Shown: positions 42,677 to 50,680 of the stretch, piece after piece
Numbering within the stretch: the stretch's first letter is position 1
Layout: each line of letters starts with the position of its first letter
Source: Candidatus Peregrinibacteria bacterium
Lineage (GTDB): Bacteria > Patescibacteriota > Gracilibacteria > CAIRYL01 > GCA-016699755
Length of the DNA stretch: 64,000 bases
Direction: 5' to 3'
Assembly: GCA_016699755.1 (NCBI GenBank)
Contig: CP065009.1
Location: 1,364,001 to 1,428,000, forward strand
Notes under the pieces: model-generated
What the model was told of the DNA's origin: nothing
The model's input: only the letters and a program-made list of their open reading frames with translations
The model's database searches: none
Translations under genes and position numbers: made by a program

Positions 42677-43238
42677 TTTAGATGCGATTAAAAACTGCAA
42701 AACATGCTCTTTGCATAAGAATCAGCTTCCAACGCTTGACCCAAGAAGAAGTGCTGATATATTTTGGCTTGGTATATCTGCTAAGCTTTATGATGGTGAT
42801 GCACAATCACCACTCTCTTCTCAAACATTAACTGGTAGCATTATACAGCGTATTGAGAACAGTCTTCCTCAGCTAAATTTTTACTCTACCAATCTCGTAA
42901 AATGCCCTCCTTTAAATGAAAAAGGGAAGCTCAGAAAACCAAATACAGATGAAATAGATGCTTGTTTGAATAATTTCATAATTGAGCGCGATACATTAAA
43001 GCCTCGAATAATATTTCTATTGGGGAAATTAGTTGCAAAGAAAGTCCTTAATGTAATTCAAGAAAATTGTGACATAAAATTAGATAATATATTTCAATAT
43101 CATTTTGCAATTCATGACAAAACTATTTATGTTCCTATTCACCATCCGTCTTACATAGGTGTTTATAAGAGGAAAGATGTAGAATCATACATTTCTTCAA
43201 TTCAAGAATTAATCATTAAGAGACTGGAAGAAGAGTAG
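42666..43238 (+). CDS. Divergent Fe-S uracil-DNA-glycosylase-superfamily protein
   Basis: The 190-residue protein has the layout of family 4 UDGs. Cys11 and Cys14 (NCKTCSLHKNQ), Cys80 (NLVKCPPLNEKG) and Cys100 (EIDACLNNF) would hold a 4Fe-4S cluster. KPRIIFLLGKLVAKKVL is the conserved core strand-helix, and IHHPSYI (159-164) is motif B. Motif A, normally GEAPGxxED with the catalytic acid, instead reads FWLGISAKLYDGD, so classic uracil removal is doubtful; it may recognise another base or act as a sensor. Its start lies inside the end of the radical SAM gene, a tight pairing. The frame is open further upstream to 42594, but homology starts at 42666. Confidence 0.82.
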   Translation: MTDSLDAIKNCKTCSLHKNQLPTLDPRRSADIFWLGISAKLYDGDAQSPLSSQTLTGSIIQRIENSLPQLNFYSTNLVKCPPLNEKGKLRKPNTDEIDACLNNFIIERDTLKPRIIFLLGKLVAKKVLNVIQENCDIKLDNIFQYHFAIHDKTIYVPIHHPSYIGVYKRKDVESYISSIQELIIKRLEEE

Positions 43239-43306
43239 TATAGAATTTACCAAGGCACAAATAGTAAAATCAACTTTTTATGTCGTAAAAATCACCTATA
43301 AATTGT

Positions 43307-43381
43307 TGGAGCGGGTAACGGGAATCGAACCCGTATCTCTGCCATGGCAAGGCAATGTAATAGCCATTATACGATACCCGC
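43307..43381 (-). tRNA. tRNA-Gly (anticodon GCC) with encoded CCA
   Basis: The minus strand folds into a full cloverleaf: acceptor GCGGGTA/TACCCGC, anticodon arm TTGCC-TTGCCAT-GGCAG with GCC at the anticodon, T-arm ACGGG-TTCGATT-CCCGT. A T discriminator is followed by encoded CCA. The 3' end borders the imported radical SAM/UDG pair. Confidence 0.97.
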
Positions 43382-43404
43382 ACAGAAAAAACCGTACCTC
43401 CGGT

Positions 43405-43432
43405 AGTATACTTTCTTTTTACCGTTTTTCAA
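43405..43432 (-). promoter_or_regulatory. Promoter of tRNA-Gly
   Basis: On the minus strand TTGAAA (43432-43427), a 16-bp spacer and TATACT (43410-43405). Transcription would start about 15 nt before the mature tRNA 5' end. Confidence 0.7.
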
Positions 43433-43464
43433 TCTTTTTTCTTCACTACTCTTTTTGAAGAATA

Positions 43465-44559
43465 TTAGACATTAAATTTAAACAAACACACATCTCCATC
43501 ATGAATAATAGCTTCTTTTCCTTCACTTCGAACGAGTCCCTTTTCGCGACACGGAGACCATCCACCGTGTTCCACAAAATCTTTCCACCCCACAACATCT
43601 GCACGGATAAAGCCTTTTTCAAAATCGGTATGAATTTTTCCTGCCGCCTGTGGCGCTGTTGCTCCCACAGGAATAGTCCATGCTCGTGCTTCTTGCTCGC
43701 CGGCAGTAAAGAATCGGGCAAGCCCGAGGCGACTGTGCGCCGCATGTGCGAGTTGCTGTAAACCGGAAGTTTGAATGCCAAAATCTCCCAAAAATTCCTC
43801 CGCTTCTTCTGGAGAAAGTCCCGAAAGTTCCGCTTCTATTTTGGCAGAAATGGGAATAAGTTCGTCATGTTCCGAAAGTCCGAGGGTTTCTTTTGCTTGT
43901 GCAATATCAAAACTGGCGAGGGCATCTTCTGCAACATTTGCTACAAAAAGAAATGGTTTTACGGTGAGAAAAGAAAATTCTCGAAGAAACGGAGTTTCTT
44001 CTTCGGAAAATTCGAGAGCAGAAACGCGTTTTCCCTCGGAAAGCGTTTGGAAAATTTTTTCAAGAACAGCATGTCTTCCAACAGCATCTTTGTCGTTTGA
44101 TTTTGCCATTCTCTTAGCTTTATCGAGCGATTTTTCCACGGATTGAAGATCGGCAAGAATGAGTTCGGTTTCAATGGTTTCTTTGTCCGATTGCGGATCA
44201 ATCTTTCCGTGTACATGAACAACATTTCCGTCTTCAAAAAAACGAAGCACCATAGCAACCGCATCACACTCGCGAATATGAGAGAGGAATTGATTCCCAA
44301 GTCCCTCGCCTTTACTTGCTCCTTTAACGAGCCCAGCAATATCGACAAACTCAATAGTTTCGGGAACTATTCTCTTTGCCTTTGTTGTTTTTGACAGTGC
44401 AGAGAGGCGCTCATCTTCAAGGGCAACAATTCCTACGTTGGGATCGATAGTACAAAATGGAAAATTTGCCGCTGCTGCCGCAGTCGATTTTGTAAGCGCG
44501 TTAAAGAGTGTGGATTTTCCCACATTTGGTAAACCGACAAGGGCAATTTGGAGTGGCAC
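43465..44559 (-). CDS. ychF: Redox-regulated ATPase YchF (Obg-family GTPase fold)
   Basis: The 364-residue protein starts, most likely, at the GTG at 44559 (VPLQIALVGLPNVGKSTLFN); the longer frame to 44643 adds unconserved residues. G1 is GLPNVGKST. G3 is DIAGLVKGASKGEG, whose run to GLGNQFLSHIRECDA is the Obg/YchF signature. The unusual G4 of YchF, which prefers ATP, lies in the coiled region. The C-terminal TGS-like domain ends GWSPCREKGLVRSEGKE and KFNV. It binds ribosomes and is linked to stress responses. A perfect inverted repeat (44685-44707, arms TCGACAC/GTGTCGA) lies in the leader region upstream. Confidence 0.94.
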   Translation of the reverse strand: MPLQIALVGLPNVGKSTLFNALTKSTAAAAANFPFCTIDPNVGIVALEDERLSALSKTTKAKRIVPETIEFVDIAGLVKGASKGEGLGNQFLSHIRECDAVAMVLRFFEDGNVVHVHGKIDPQSDKETIETELILADLQSVEKSLDKAKRMAKSNDKDAVGRHAVLEKIFQTLSEGKRVSALEFSEEETPFLREFSFLTVKPFLFVANVAEDALASFDIAQAKETLGLSEHDELIPISAKIEAELSGLSPEEAEEFLGDFGIQTSGLQQLAHAAHSRLGLARFFTAGEQEARAWTIPVGATAPQAAGKIHTDFEKGFIRADVVGWKDFVEHGGWSPCREKGLVRSEGKEAIIHDGDVCLFKFNV

Positions 44560-44745
44560 GAGGAAAGAAAAATATCGAATGGCATTTTCCGTGTTTTTTC
44601 TGCGAAAGACAAACAATTCCCTTTCTCCTTCAAAATTAGGCACAACAACAAAAGGGAATATTGTTTTTCATCTCTGTTTTGTGATCGACACAAAAGAAGC
44701 GTGTCGACTATAAAATCTCTTCTAAAATGCTTGTTTTAGGGTTTT

Positions 44746-45081
44746 CTATAATGAAGATCCATTGTTTTCACATGATTCTATCATTTTTCGAATATCTGGA
44801 GAACTCTCTTCTACTATTTTCAAAATGGCATCACAAGATGAGGGATCACCCCCGTTGTTGAGTGCACTTTGTAACGCCTGATTCAAAAGGGGTGCTTGAG
44901 TCTTAGACAGAAATATAACAACAGGACCAACAAATTCTCGTATTTGATTTTGACATTTTTCAAACAGTGGTGGGTTTTTGGATAAAATGAGGAGAATTTT
45001 TTTGGTTATTATTGCTTTTATAAGTTGCTCAAGGACATTGAGATAATTACCCTGTTGATTGGATTCTTTCATTGATTCCAT
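44746..45081 (-). CDS. Hypothetical protein
   Basis: The 111-residue product is acidic and mostly helical, with one hydrophobic stretch in the first half (LEQLIKAIITKKILLILSKN) and two Cys residues in the second (SSCDAILKIVEESSPD; MIESCENNG). There is no signal peptide and no recognised family. It is isolated: 187 bp separate it from ychF downstream on the same strand, and 280 bp from tgt on the other strand. Codon usage resembles its neighbours, which supports a real gene. Confidence 0.5.
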   Translation of the reverse strand: MESMKESNQQGNYLNVLEQLIKAIITKKILLILSKNPPLFEKCQNQIREFVGPVVIFLSKTQAPLLNQALQSALNNGGDPSSCDAILKIVEESSPDIRKMIESCENNGSSL

Positions 45082-45220
45082 GGTTGATAAAAAAGAAAAT
45101 CAGAATCAAAATCGCATTTCTCCCATTTCTTTGTTTTTTTTGAAAAAATGAAGGAAGAAAAAAGAACAGATGTTATCCTCTTCTCTTCTTTTTTAATCTG
45201 TCTAGTGTTTTGAGTATATT

Positions 45221-45249
45221 TTGTGATTGGTGTAAGAAAATGTCATAAT
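45221..45249 (+). promoter_or_regulatory. Candidate promoter of tgt
   Basis: TTGTGA at 45221-45226, a 17-bp spacer and CATAAT at 45244-45249. The resulting leader of about 105 nt is longer than most here. The rest of 45082-45361 holds no gene. Confidence 0.45.
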
Positions 45250-45361
45250 GAAGCTATTTTTTTAAAACAGTATTGCCAACAAGAAATGGTGGATAGATCC
45301 AAAAACAAGAATAGAGAAAAGAGGTTTCTGTCTCTGGAAAATAGAGTGAAAGAAGGGCACA

Positions 45362-46522
45362 ATGCTTTTTGTGAATTTTTTTCTTCAAAACTCCAACGGA
45401 AACGCGCGGCGCGGCGTACTTGAGACTGCCAACGGAAAGGTGGAAACTCCGGCGTTTATGCCTATTGGTACACAAGGCGCGGTAAAAGGGGGTATTGAGC
45501 CACGTGATCTTCGGGAGATTGGTGCGGAAATGATGCTCGCAAACACCTTTCATCTCCATTTGCGTCCAGGAGAAGAAACCATAGAAAAACTCGGGGGTAT
45601 TCAAAAATTTTCTGGCTGGAATAGTCCACTTCTCACGGACTCTGGTGGATTTCAAGTATTCTCTCTTGCCGCCATTCGTAAAATTACTGATGAAGGTGTT
45701 CGTTTTCGTGCTCCCACAGATGGACGAGAAGTGTTTTTTACTCCCGAAAAAGTTATGCGTATTGAACACGCATTGGGTGCAGATATTATTATGGCGTTCG
45801 ATGAATGTCCACCGTATCCTGCAGAGAAGTCTCAGGTAGAGCATGCGGTTCGGCGTACTACGGATTGGGCAAAAAAATGCAAAGTGGAACACGACCGTCT
45901 CGTCCAAGAATCTAGAAAAGACCAAGTACTTTTTGGTATTGTACAAGGCGGAGTATTTCCCGAGCTTCGCAGGCAATCCGCAGAAGAGCTTCTAGAACTC
46001 AATTTTTCGGGAATGGCGATTGGAGGACTTTCTGTTGGGGAGCCAAACGAAAATATGTATGAAATGTGTGAATTTCTTGCCCCGATTCTTCCCACACAAA
46101 AACCGCGATACCTTATGGGGGTTGGTACTCCTATCGATATTATAGAAGCAGTTTCCCGCGGAATTGACATGTTTGACTGTGTTCTTCCAACGCGCAATGG
46201 ACGACATGGAAAAGCCTACACTTCAAAAGGAGAAACAAATATTCTTCTCGCCCGATACGAGCAAGATAATAATCCCATAGATGAGGAGTGTTCTTGTCCA
46301 GTATGTACTCGGTATACTCGGGCGTTTCTGCGACATCTTTTCAAAAGTGGTGAAATTTTGGGAATGCGTCTCCTCTCTCTTCATAATCTTGCGTTTTACC
46401 AAAGTTTGATGAGGAATATTCGAAATGCTATTTCATGCAATACTTTTTGGGAGTTTCGGCGGAATGCTATTGCCGCCTTTGGGCAGGGAAAAAAGGAATG
46501 TTCTTCCTCCGAAAAATCATGA
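45362..46522 (+). CDS. tgt: tRNA-guanine transglycosylase
   Basis: The 386-residue enzyme replaces G34 of tRNAs with GUN anticodons by preQ1 on the queuosine pathway. It shows TPAFMPIGTQGAVKG, LANTFHLHLRPG, the substrate-binding LLTDSGGFQVFSL with its catalytic Asp, IMAFDECPPYP, GIVQGGVFPELRRQSA, GGLSVGEPNENMYE, and the nucleophile Asp in MFDCVLPTRNGRHGKAYT. The zinc site is CSCPVCTRYTRAFLRHL plus a distal His. Other queuosine genes (queC-F, queA, queG) are not in the window, so preQ1 may be salvaged. The stop overlaps the next gene by 4 bp. Confidence 0.97.
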   Translation: MLFVNFFLQNSNGNARRGVLETANGKVETPAFMPIGTQGAVKGGIEPRDLREIGAEMMLANTFHLHLRPGEETIEKLGGIQKFSGWNSPLLTDSGGFQVFSLAAIRKITDEGVRFRAPTDGREVFFTPEKVMRIEHALGADIIMAFDECPPYPAEKSQVEHAVRRTTDWAKKCKVEHDRLVQESRKDQVLFGIVQGGVFPELRRQSAEELLELNFSGMAIGGLSVGEPNENMYEMCEFLAPILPTQKPRYLMGVGTPIDIIEAVSRGIDMFDCVLPTRNGRHGKAYTSKGETNILLARYEQDNNPIDEECSCPVCTRYTRAFLRHLFKSGEILGMRLLSLHNLAFYQSLMRNIRNAISCNTFWEFRRNAIAAFGQGKKECSSSEKS

Positions 46523-47259
46523 AAAGAAAAATATTTCTCTTCGACTTTGATTCCACCCTCGTAACGGTGGAGACATTGGATGAACTTCTCAAAAAAGCGC
46601 TGGTGAACCATCCCCAAAAAGAGCACCTTTCTGCCGAAATCGAAGCCATTACCAATGCTGGCATGAGCGGAGAGCTTGCTTTTCGGGAGTCACTCGTGAG
46701 GCGCATGCAAATCGCTAATATTCATCAGGCGTATATTGATGCGCTTGGACACGATTTCACGCATTTTATAACCGACAGCATTCCAGAAGTCATTCATATT
46801 CTTTTAGAGGCAGGACACAAGGTTGTCATTGTTTCTGGTGGGTTTCGCGAGCTTATTCTTCCTGTTGCCGAAATGCTTTGTATTCCCCCAGAAGATTGTT
46901 TTGCCAATGAGTTTCAAAAGGAAAATGGAGTCGTAATAGGCGTTGATCTTACAAATCCTCTCTCAGAAAACGGAGGAAAAACAAAAATTTCCGAAAAACT
47001 TTTTGCAGAAAATGATGCAATGGAAGTTATTATAATTGGAGATGGAATGAGCGATGCCGAGCCGTTTCTTCAGGGAAAAGCGAGTGAGTTTTGGGGATTT
47101 TTTGCAAATGTTCGGCGACCAAAAGTAGAAGAAAAAGCGACAAGATTGTTCTTTTCTGGAGAAGAGTTTTTACAATTTGTGCAAGAAAAATACACAAAAA
47201 AAGAGGAGAAAAAAGAACATTTTGACCTTGGGAAAACAATTCGACACAATGACTCTTGA
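46519..47259 (+). CDS. HAD-family phosphatase, SerB-like (phosphoserine phosphatase type)
   Basis: The 246-residue protein starts MKRKIFLFDFDSTLVTVET, HAD motif I with the nucleophile and acid Asp residues. It keeps VVIVSGGFRELILPVAEML (motif II), KTKISEKL (motif III Lys) and VIIIGDGMSDAEPFL (motif IV). The cap region MSGELAFRESLVRRMQI resembles SerB (usually GMxFxxSLxxRV). Phosphoserine is therefore a likely substrate, but serA and serC are not seen here, and other phosphates are possible. The ATG at 46519 overlaps the tgt stop (ATGA), so they are co-translated. Confidence 0.85.
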   Translation: MKRKIFLFDFDSTLVTVETLDELLKKALVNHPQKEHLSAEIEAITNAGMSGELAFRESLVRRMQIANIHQAYIDALGHDFTHFITDSIPEVIHILLEAGHKVVIVSGGFRELILPVAEMLCIPPEDCFANEFQKENGVVIGVDLTNPLSENGGKTKISEKLFAENDAMEVIIIGDGMSDAEPFLQGKASEFWGFFANVRRPKVEEKATRLFFSGEEFLQFVQEKYTKKEEKKEHFDLGKTIRHNDS

Positions 47260-47277
47260 TTTTTGTCTTGTTCTTTT

Positions 47278-48060
47278 ATGAAACTCAGACTTCTCTCTGC
47301 TTCACTCCTCCTCTTTTCTGCTTGTGCTTCCCCAGAAGAGCAGTCGCCGCCCGATGAGGTGGGACAATTTCCTCCCGATTATGTTGTGTCTTCAGAAGTG
47401 GGAGTAGAGGTTTCATCACCAGAGGTTGCAGTAGGAGAAGCTTCTTCAGGAGAAAACCTAGAAATTGATGTGGCATCAGAACTCCTCTCATGTCGAGAAA
47501 AAAATACAGAAGTTTCTCTCGAAATAGAGGCAATGACACGAAAGCTCGCTTCTTGCCAAGAAGAGCTCGATAAAAAACCACAAACAATTTCTCCCAAAAG
47601 CATTATCCCTACACTGAAAGAATCGCATGCGATTTTGCTTCGCAATGCCCTTCTTGAAACTCCACAAAAAGAATTTGCATTTGATAGCTGTGGAAGACTA
47701 GGGACTTTCTTGGGAAGTAGTTGGTTTACTGATTTTTCCACACAGCTTTCGGATGCAAAAATTCGCTTTTCAAACGGTTTTCTTGAAACAGAAGATTTTT
47801 TTGGTGGATGCCAGAGTGACACGGGAAGAATGGCGTTTTTCTTGGGTGCCGAGCGAGAAGATGATTATCGTTTTATTGTGATAAAATATGATATTGCCAA
47901 TAAGTCACTTGAGCCAGCTCTTCTTTTGAACGGGGCGGAAGATGCAGTGGTGACGGAATTTGGAAAGCGAGAAGGTTCTTTTATTAACTTTCCCGCAGAT
48001 GATGGACGAACACTTCGCTACTATTACGATTCGAATATCGTTATTCAGTCGCCTTCGTGA
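47278..48060 (+). CDS. Lipoprotein of unknown function
   Basis: This 260-residue protein has a lipoprotein signal (MKLRLLSASLLLFSACAS) with lipobox FSAC. A Pro/Glu/Val-rich acidic linker follows, then a short coiled-coil (CREKNTEVSLEIEAMTRKLA), then a globular C-terminal domain of about 150 residues with FDSCGRLGTFLGSSWFTDFS and FFGGCQSDTGRMAFFLGAE. The two Cys residues may pair. No family was recognised. It follows the phosphatase by 18 bp on the same strand and is convergent with the transglutaminase-type gene. Confidence 0.75.
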   Translation: MKLRLLSASLLLFSACASPEEQSPPDEVGQFPPDYVVSSEVGVEVSSPEVAVGEASSGENLEIDVASELLSCREKNTEVSLEIEAMTRKLASCQEELDKKPQTISPKSIIPTLKESHAILLRNALLETPQKEFAFDSCGRLGTFLGSSWFTDFSTQLSDAKIRFSNGFLETEDFFGGCQSDTGRMAFFLGAEREDDYRFIVIKYDIANKSLEPALLLNGAEDAVVTEFGKREGSFINFPADDGRTLRYYYDSNIVIQSPS

Positions 48061-48123
48061 TTTTTAGGGCACTGAAGGAACAAATCCAGTGTTTGACGAC
48101 AAAGAGAAGGATTCATCATCTCC

Positions 48124-50667
48124 TCATTTTTTTTCTCGTAGGGCAAGAAGCCATCTCTTTTTAAGTTCTCGAATATCTTTTGTGTTTGGGTTTTTTCTAA
48201 AGAGTTCTTTTCTCGTGTGTGCTACGAGTTCGGGAAAAGATTCCTGAAGCGATTCAAGCAAAAAGCTTTTTGCTTGTGATTTTCGAGAAAGCCACAGAAA
48301 AAACTGTTCTCGAGGAGTGAGCAACAAATGCTTTCGTACTTTTGGATACCAGCGTCGTCCTAAAAAAACGAAACATATTCCGGCAATGCCCCAGAAAAAA
48401 AACGCTTTATTTTCGGAAAGTGTTTTTAGGAATGCCTTTTGTCGTTCCCCTGTATAGCTTACAATATATTCAAACCAACGGAGTTCTATGGTGTCATACC
48501 AGCGAACCATCGTCCCCCAAAAACCGCGCTGATGGAGCCATGTCACGGTTTCTTCCGAGATGGGAGTCGCATCCAGCTGAATCCATCCATTCTCTTTATC
48601 AAATACTTCTGTCCATGAATGCGCATGAATACCGCGAATTATCCAGGCATTTGCAGTATTGTTGTATTCGCCTCCTCGATACCCATTAACAAATGTTGCT
48701 GAGTATCCAAATTCTTGAAGTGTGAGTGTGAGTACCGTGGCAAAATATTCACAGTGACCGCGACGACTTCCGTAGAGAAAATCTTTTAGGGAACTTGCGG
48801 TATTGGCAAGAGAATAGGAAAAACCGGCGTCATCGCGAATGTAACGAGTAATGAGAACAGGATCAGATTGAATATCTTTTGGGATGGTTTCCCAAAATGG
48901 CTGAAACAAATTTCTTACTGATGGAGAAAGTTTTTTCTCCTCGGAAATAAAAATGGGAAATTCTGCTTCTATCGGTATTCCGTTTTTATTTTTTAAGAGG
49001 AGTTTTGTTTCTGCAGAAGAGTACAGAGGGCGCAAGAAATTGATGAGGGTGGAGTCTTCTGCAAATGTATTGGCACGAGCACCAATGATGGAGACGGGGC
49101 GAATAGGAGTGAAGAGTGCCTTTTCTCCACTTTTGTGGTAGTAGCGAACATTCCATTCAAAAAGAGTGTCGGAATTACTCTCTTTTTGGGAAAGAAATGG
49201 TCTCAGAGAACCCTCTTTTTTTCGCCAACTCTTTCCATCAAATATTTCATATCGTGCGCCACGCCACAGAAGGTTTTGGAGTGCTTTTTGGTCATTTTCT
49301 GAAATGCCTTCAATGACTATTTTTTTGGAGTAGTCCTCTTTAATGCTCCGAATATTCTGAAGATCAACTTCTTCATCAAATCCTGTTTTGGTTTCTTTTG
49401 TCGTTTTTTCAATGAGAGAAGTATCTTTTGTGCGAGTTCCGTGTGGAAGGAAAAAAAACAAAGTAAAAGTGAGCAAAAGCACTCCTCCGACGAGTGACAC
49501 CATATCCCTTCTCCTTCGTCGTGGCATTACAAATCGGTTGTATTCGGAAGGAACTTCTCCTGCGGCAGAGAGGGAAAAAAGGAGAACGGCGAGAATGAGA
49601 AAGAGGAGAAAGAGGAAGAAAAACCACGCCTCCAAGCTATAGAGCGAAAAGGCAACAAAAACAAAAAGGATAAGGAAAATATAGGTGAGCATGTCTCGTC
49701 GTTGACGAGGGAAAAGATGTTTCCAAATAGCAAGAAGAAGGAGGAAATGCACTCCGGCAATAACCGTATCATCACGAATGCCACCTTCTGCAAAGCAGAG
49801 GAAAAAGAGGAAGAGTGCTGTCCCATTCATTTCGCGTATTCCTCCACGAGAAAGTTCTCCTCTTTTGGTGAAGAAGAGCACCGTCAATATGCTTATAATT
49901 GCCGAAATGGTGAACGACCAGAGTCGCGATTCCCATTGTGCTCCGAGCACTCCGACGAGAATAAGAAGCCACTCAACGGTAATAACTCCGCGAACACTTT
50001 TCCATTGCCAGAGTGGCACATTTCCCGAAAGGCGAAAGGTGTTTCCTTCAGTTTTTTCTTTCCGTTTTGGCTTTTCAAGAGGAGAAGGGATCATTTCTCG
50101 CACGAACCATGAGTCAGTTTTAGCAGAACGAAGGGCATCAATATGCCGAAATTCTTCTCCGTCCTGAAGAGGTCGAATATGAAAATAGAGCTCTTCTTCT
50201 GGTCTTCGAAGAAAAAGATGTACTCCTGCATCTTCTGGTGATGAAAATGGTGGAACGGGAATACGAAGACGAAAAATATCGAGTCTTCCTTGGATAAGAA
50301 GTGTTATTTTATCTTCTTTTTCTATCTCGTATTCTAAGGAAGCAGTGGGAGTAAGAATGTTCTTCTTGTTTCCTCGAGAGACAAGAAGAGAAATTCCCGA
50401 GAAGATATTTGGATGGAGAAAGCGAATGAAGAGAAGTTTCTCATTCCCTTCTTGTGTCCAGAATACGGATATTTTTTTTCGAAGAACCCATGTTTCCCAA
50501 AACGAAAAAAGGAAGAGTGAAAGAACAAACGCGGGAAGGAACATAAGGACTTGAATTCCCTTTGCAAAGGAAATAAACATCAGGAGTATTCCAAGCCCAA
50601 GGAGTACTGCTCCCGTTTTCGAAAGCGCTCCCGAAACCGAAAGCCACCGATTAAGACGGGCGAACAT
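48124..50667 (-). CDS. TgpA-like transglutaminase membrane protein with fused DUF58-like segment
   Basis: The 847-residue protein has two N-terminal membrane helices, then a soluble region ending PLQDGEEFRHIDALRSAKTD and SWFVREMIP. That region resembles the end of a DUF58 domain (GDxxRxIdWraSArt...vre). A bundle of membrane helices follows (about residues 215-400), then a periplasmic transglutaminase-like core with Cys in GSRRGHCEYFATVLTLTLQE, His in RGIHAHSWTEVF and Asp in IQLDATPI, then one last helix and a basic tail. Usually MoxR, DUF58 and TgpA are three separate genes; here DUF58 seems fused. It lies 13 bp after moxR, so the two work together. The role is probably envelope-related. Confidence 0.85.
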   Translation of the reverse strand: MFARLNRWLSVSGALSKTGAVLLGLGILLMFISFAKGIQVLMFLPAFVLSLFLFSFWETWVLRKKISVFWTQEGNEKLLFIRFLHPNIFSGISLLVSRGNKKNILTPTASLEYEIEKEDKITLLIQGRLDIFRLRIPVPPFSSPEDAGVHLFLRRPEEELYFHIRPLQDGEEFRHIDALRSAKTDSWFVREMIPSPLEKPKRKEKTEGNTFRLSGNVPLWQWKSVRGVITVEWLLILVGVLGAQWESRLWSFTISAIISILTVLFFTKRGELSRGGIREMNGTALFLFFLCFAEGGIRDDTVIAGVHFLLLLAIWKHLFPRQRRDMLTYIFLILFVFVAFSLYSLEAWFFFLFLLFLILAVLLFSLSAAGEVPSEYNRFVMPRRRRRDMVSLVGGVLLLTFTLFFFLPHGTRTKDTSLIEKTTKETKTGFDEEVDLQNIRSIKEDYSKKIVIEGISENDQKALQNLLWRGARYEIFDGKSWRKKEGSLRPFLSQKESNSDTLFEWNVRYYHKSGEKALFTPIRPVSIIGARANTFAEDSTLINFLRPLYSSAETKLLLKNKNGIPIEAEFPIFISEEKKLSPSVRNLFQPFWETIPKDIQSDPVLITRYIRDDAGFSYSLANTASSLKDFLYGSRRGHCEYFATVLTLTLQEFGYSATFVNGYRGGEYNNTANAWIIRGIHAHSWTEVFDKENGWIQLDATPISEETVTWLHQRGFWGTMVRWYDTIELRWFEYIVSYTGERQKAFLKTLSENKAFFFWGIAGICFVFLGRRWYPKVRKHLLLTPREQFFLWLSRKSQAKSFLLESLQESFPELVAHTRKELFRKNPNTKDIRELKKRWLLALREKK

Positions 50668-50680
50668 GTACGTTCAAAAA

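Noticed and set aside
45250..45361. preQ1 riboswitch in the tgt leader
   Set aside because: No preQ1-I pattern (short hairpin plus A-rich tail with CUA) could be found.
45254..45976. 240-codon minus-strand open frame
   Set aside because: Antisense to tgt, which is unambiguous.
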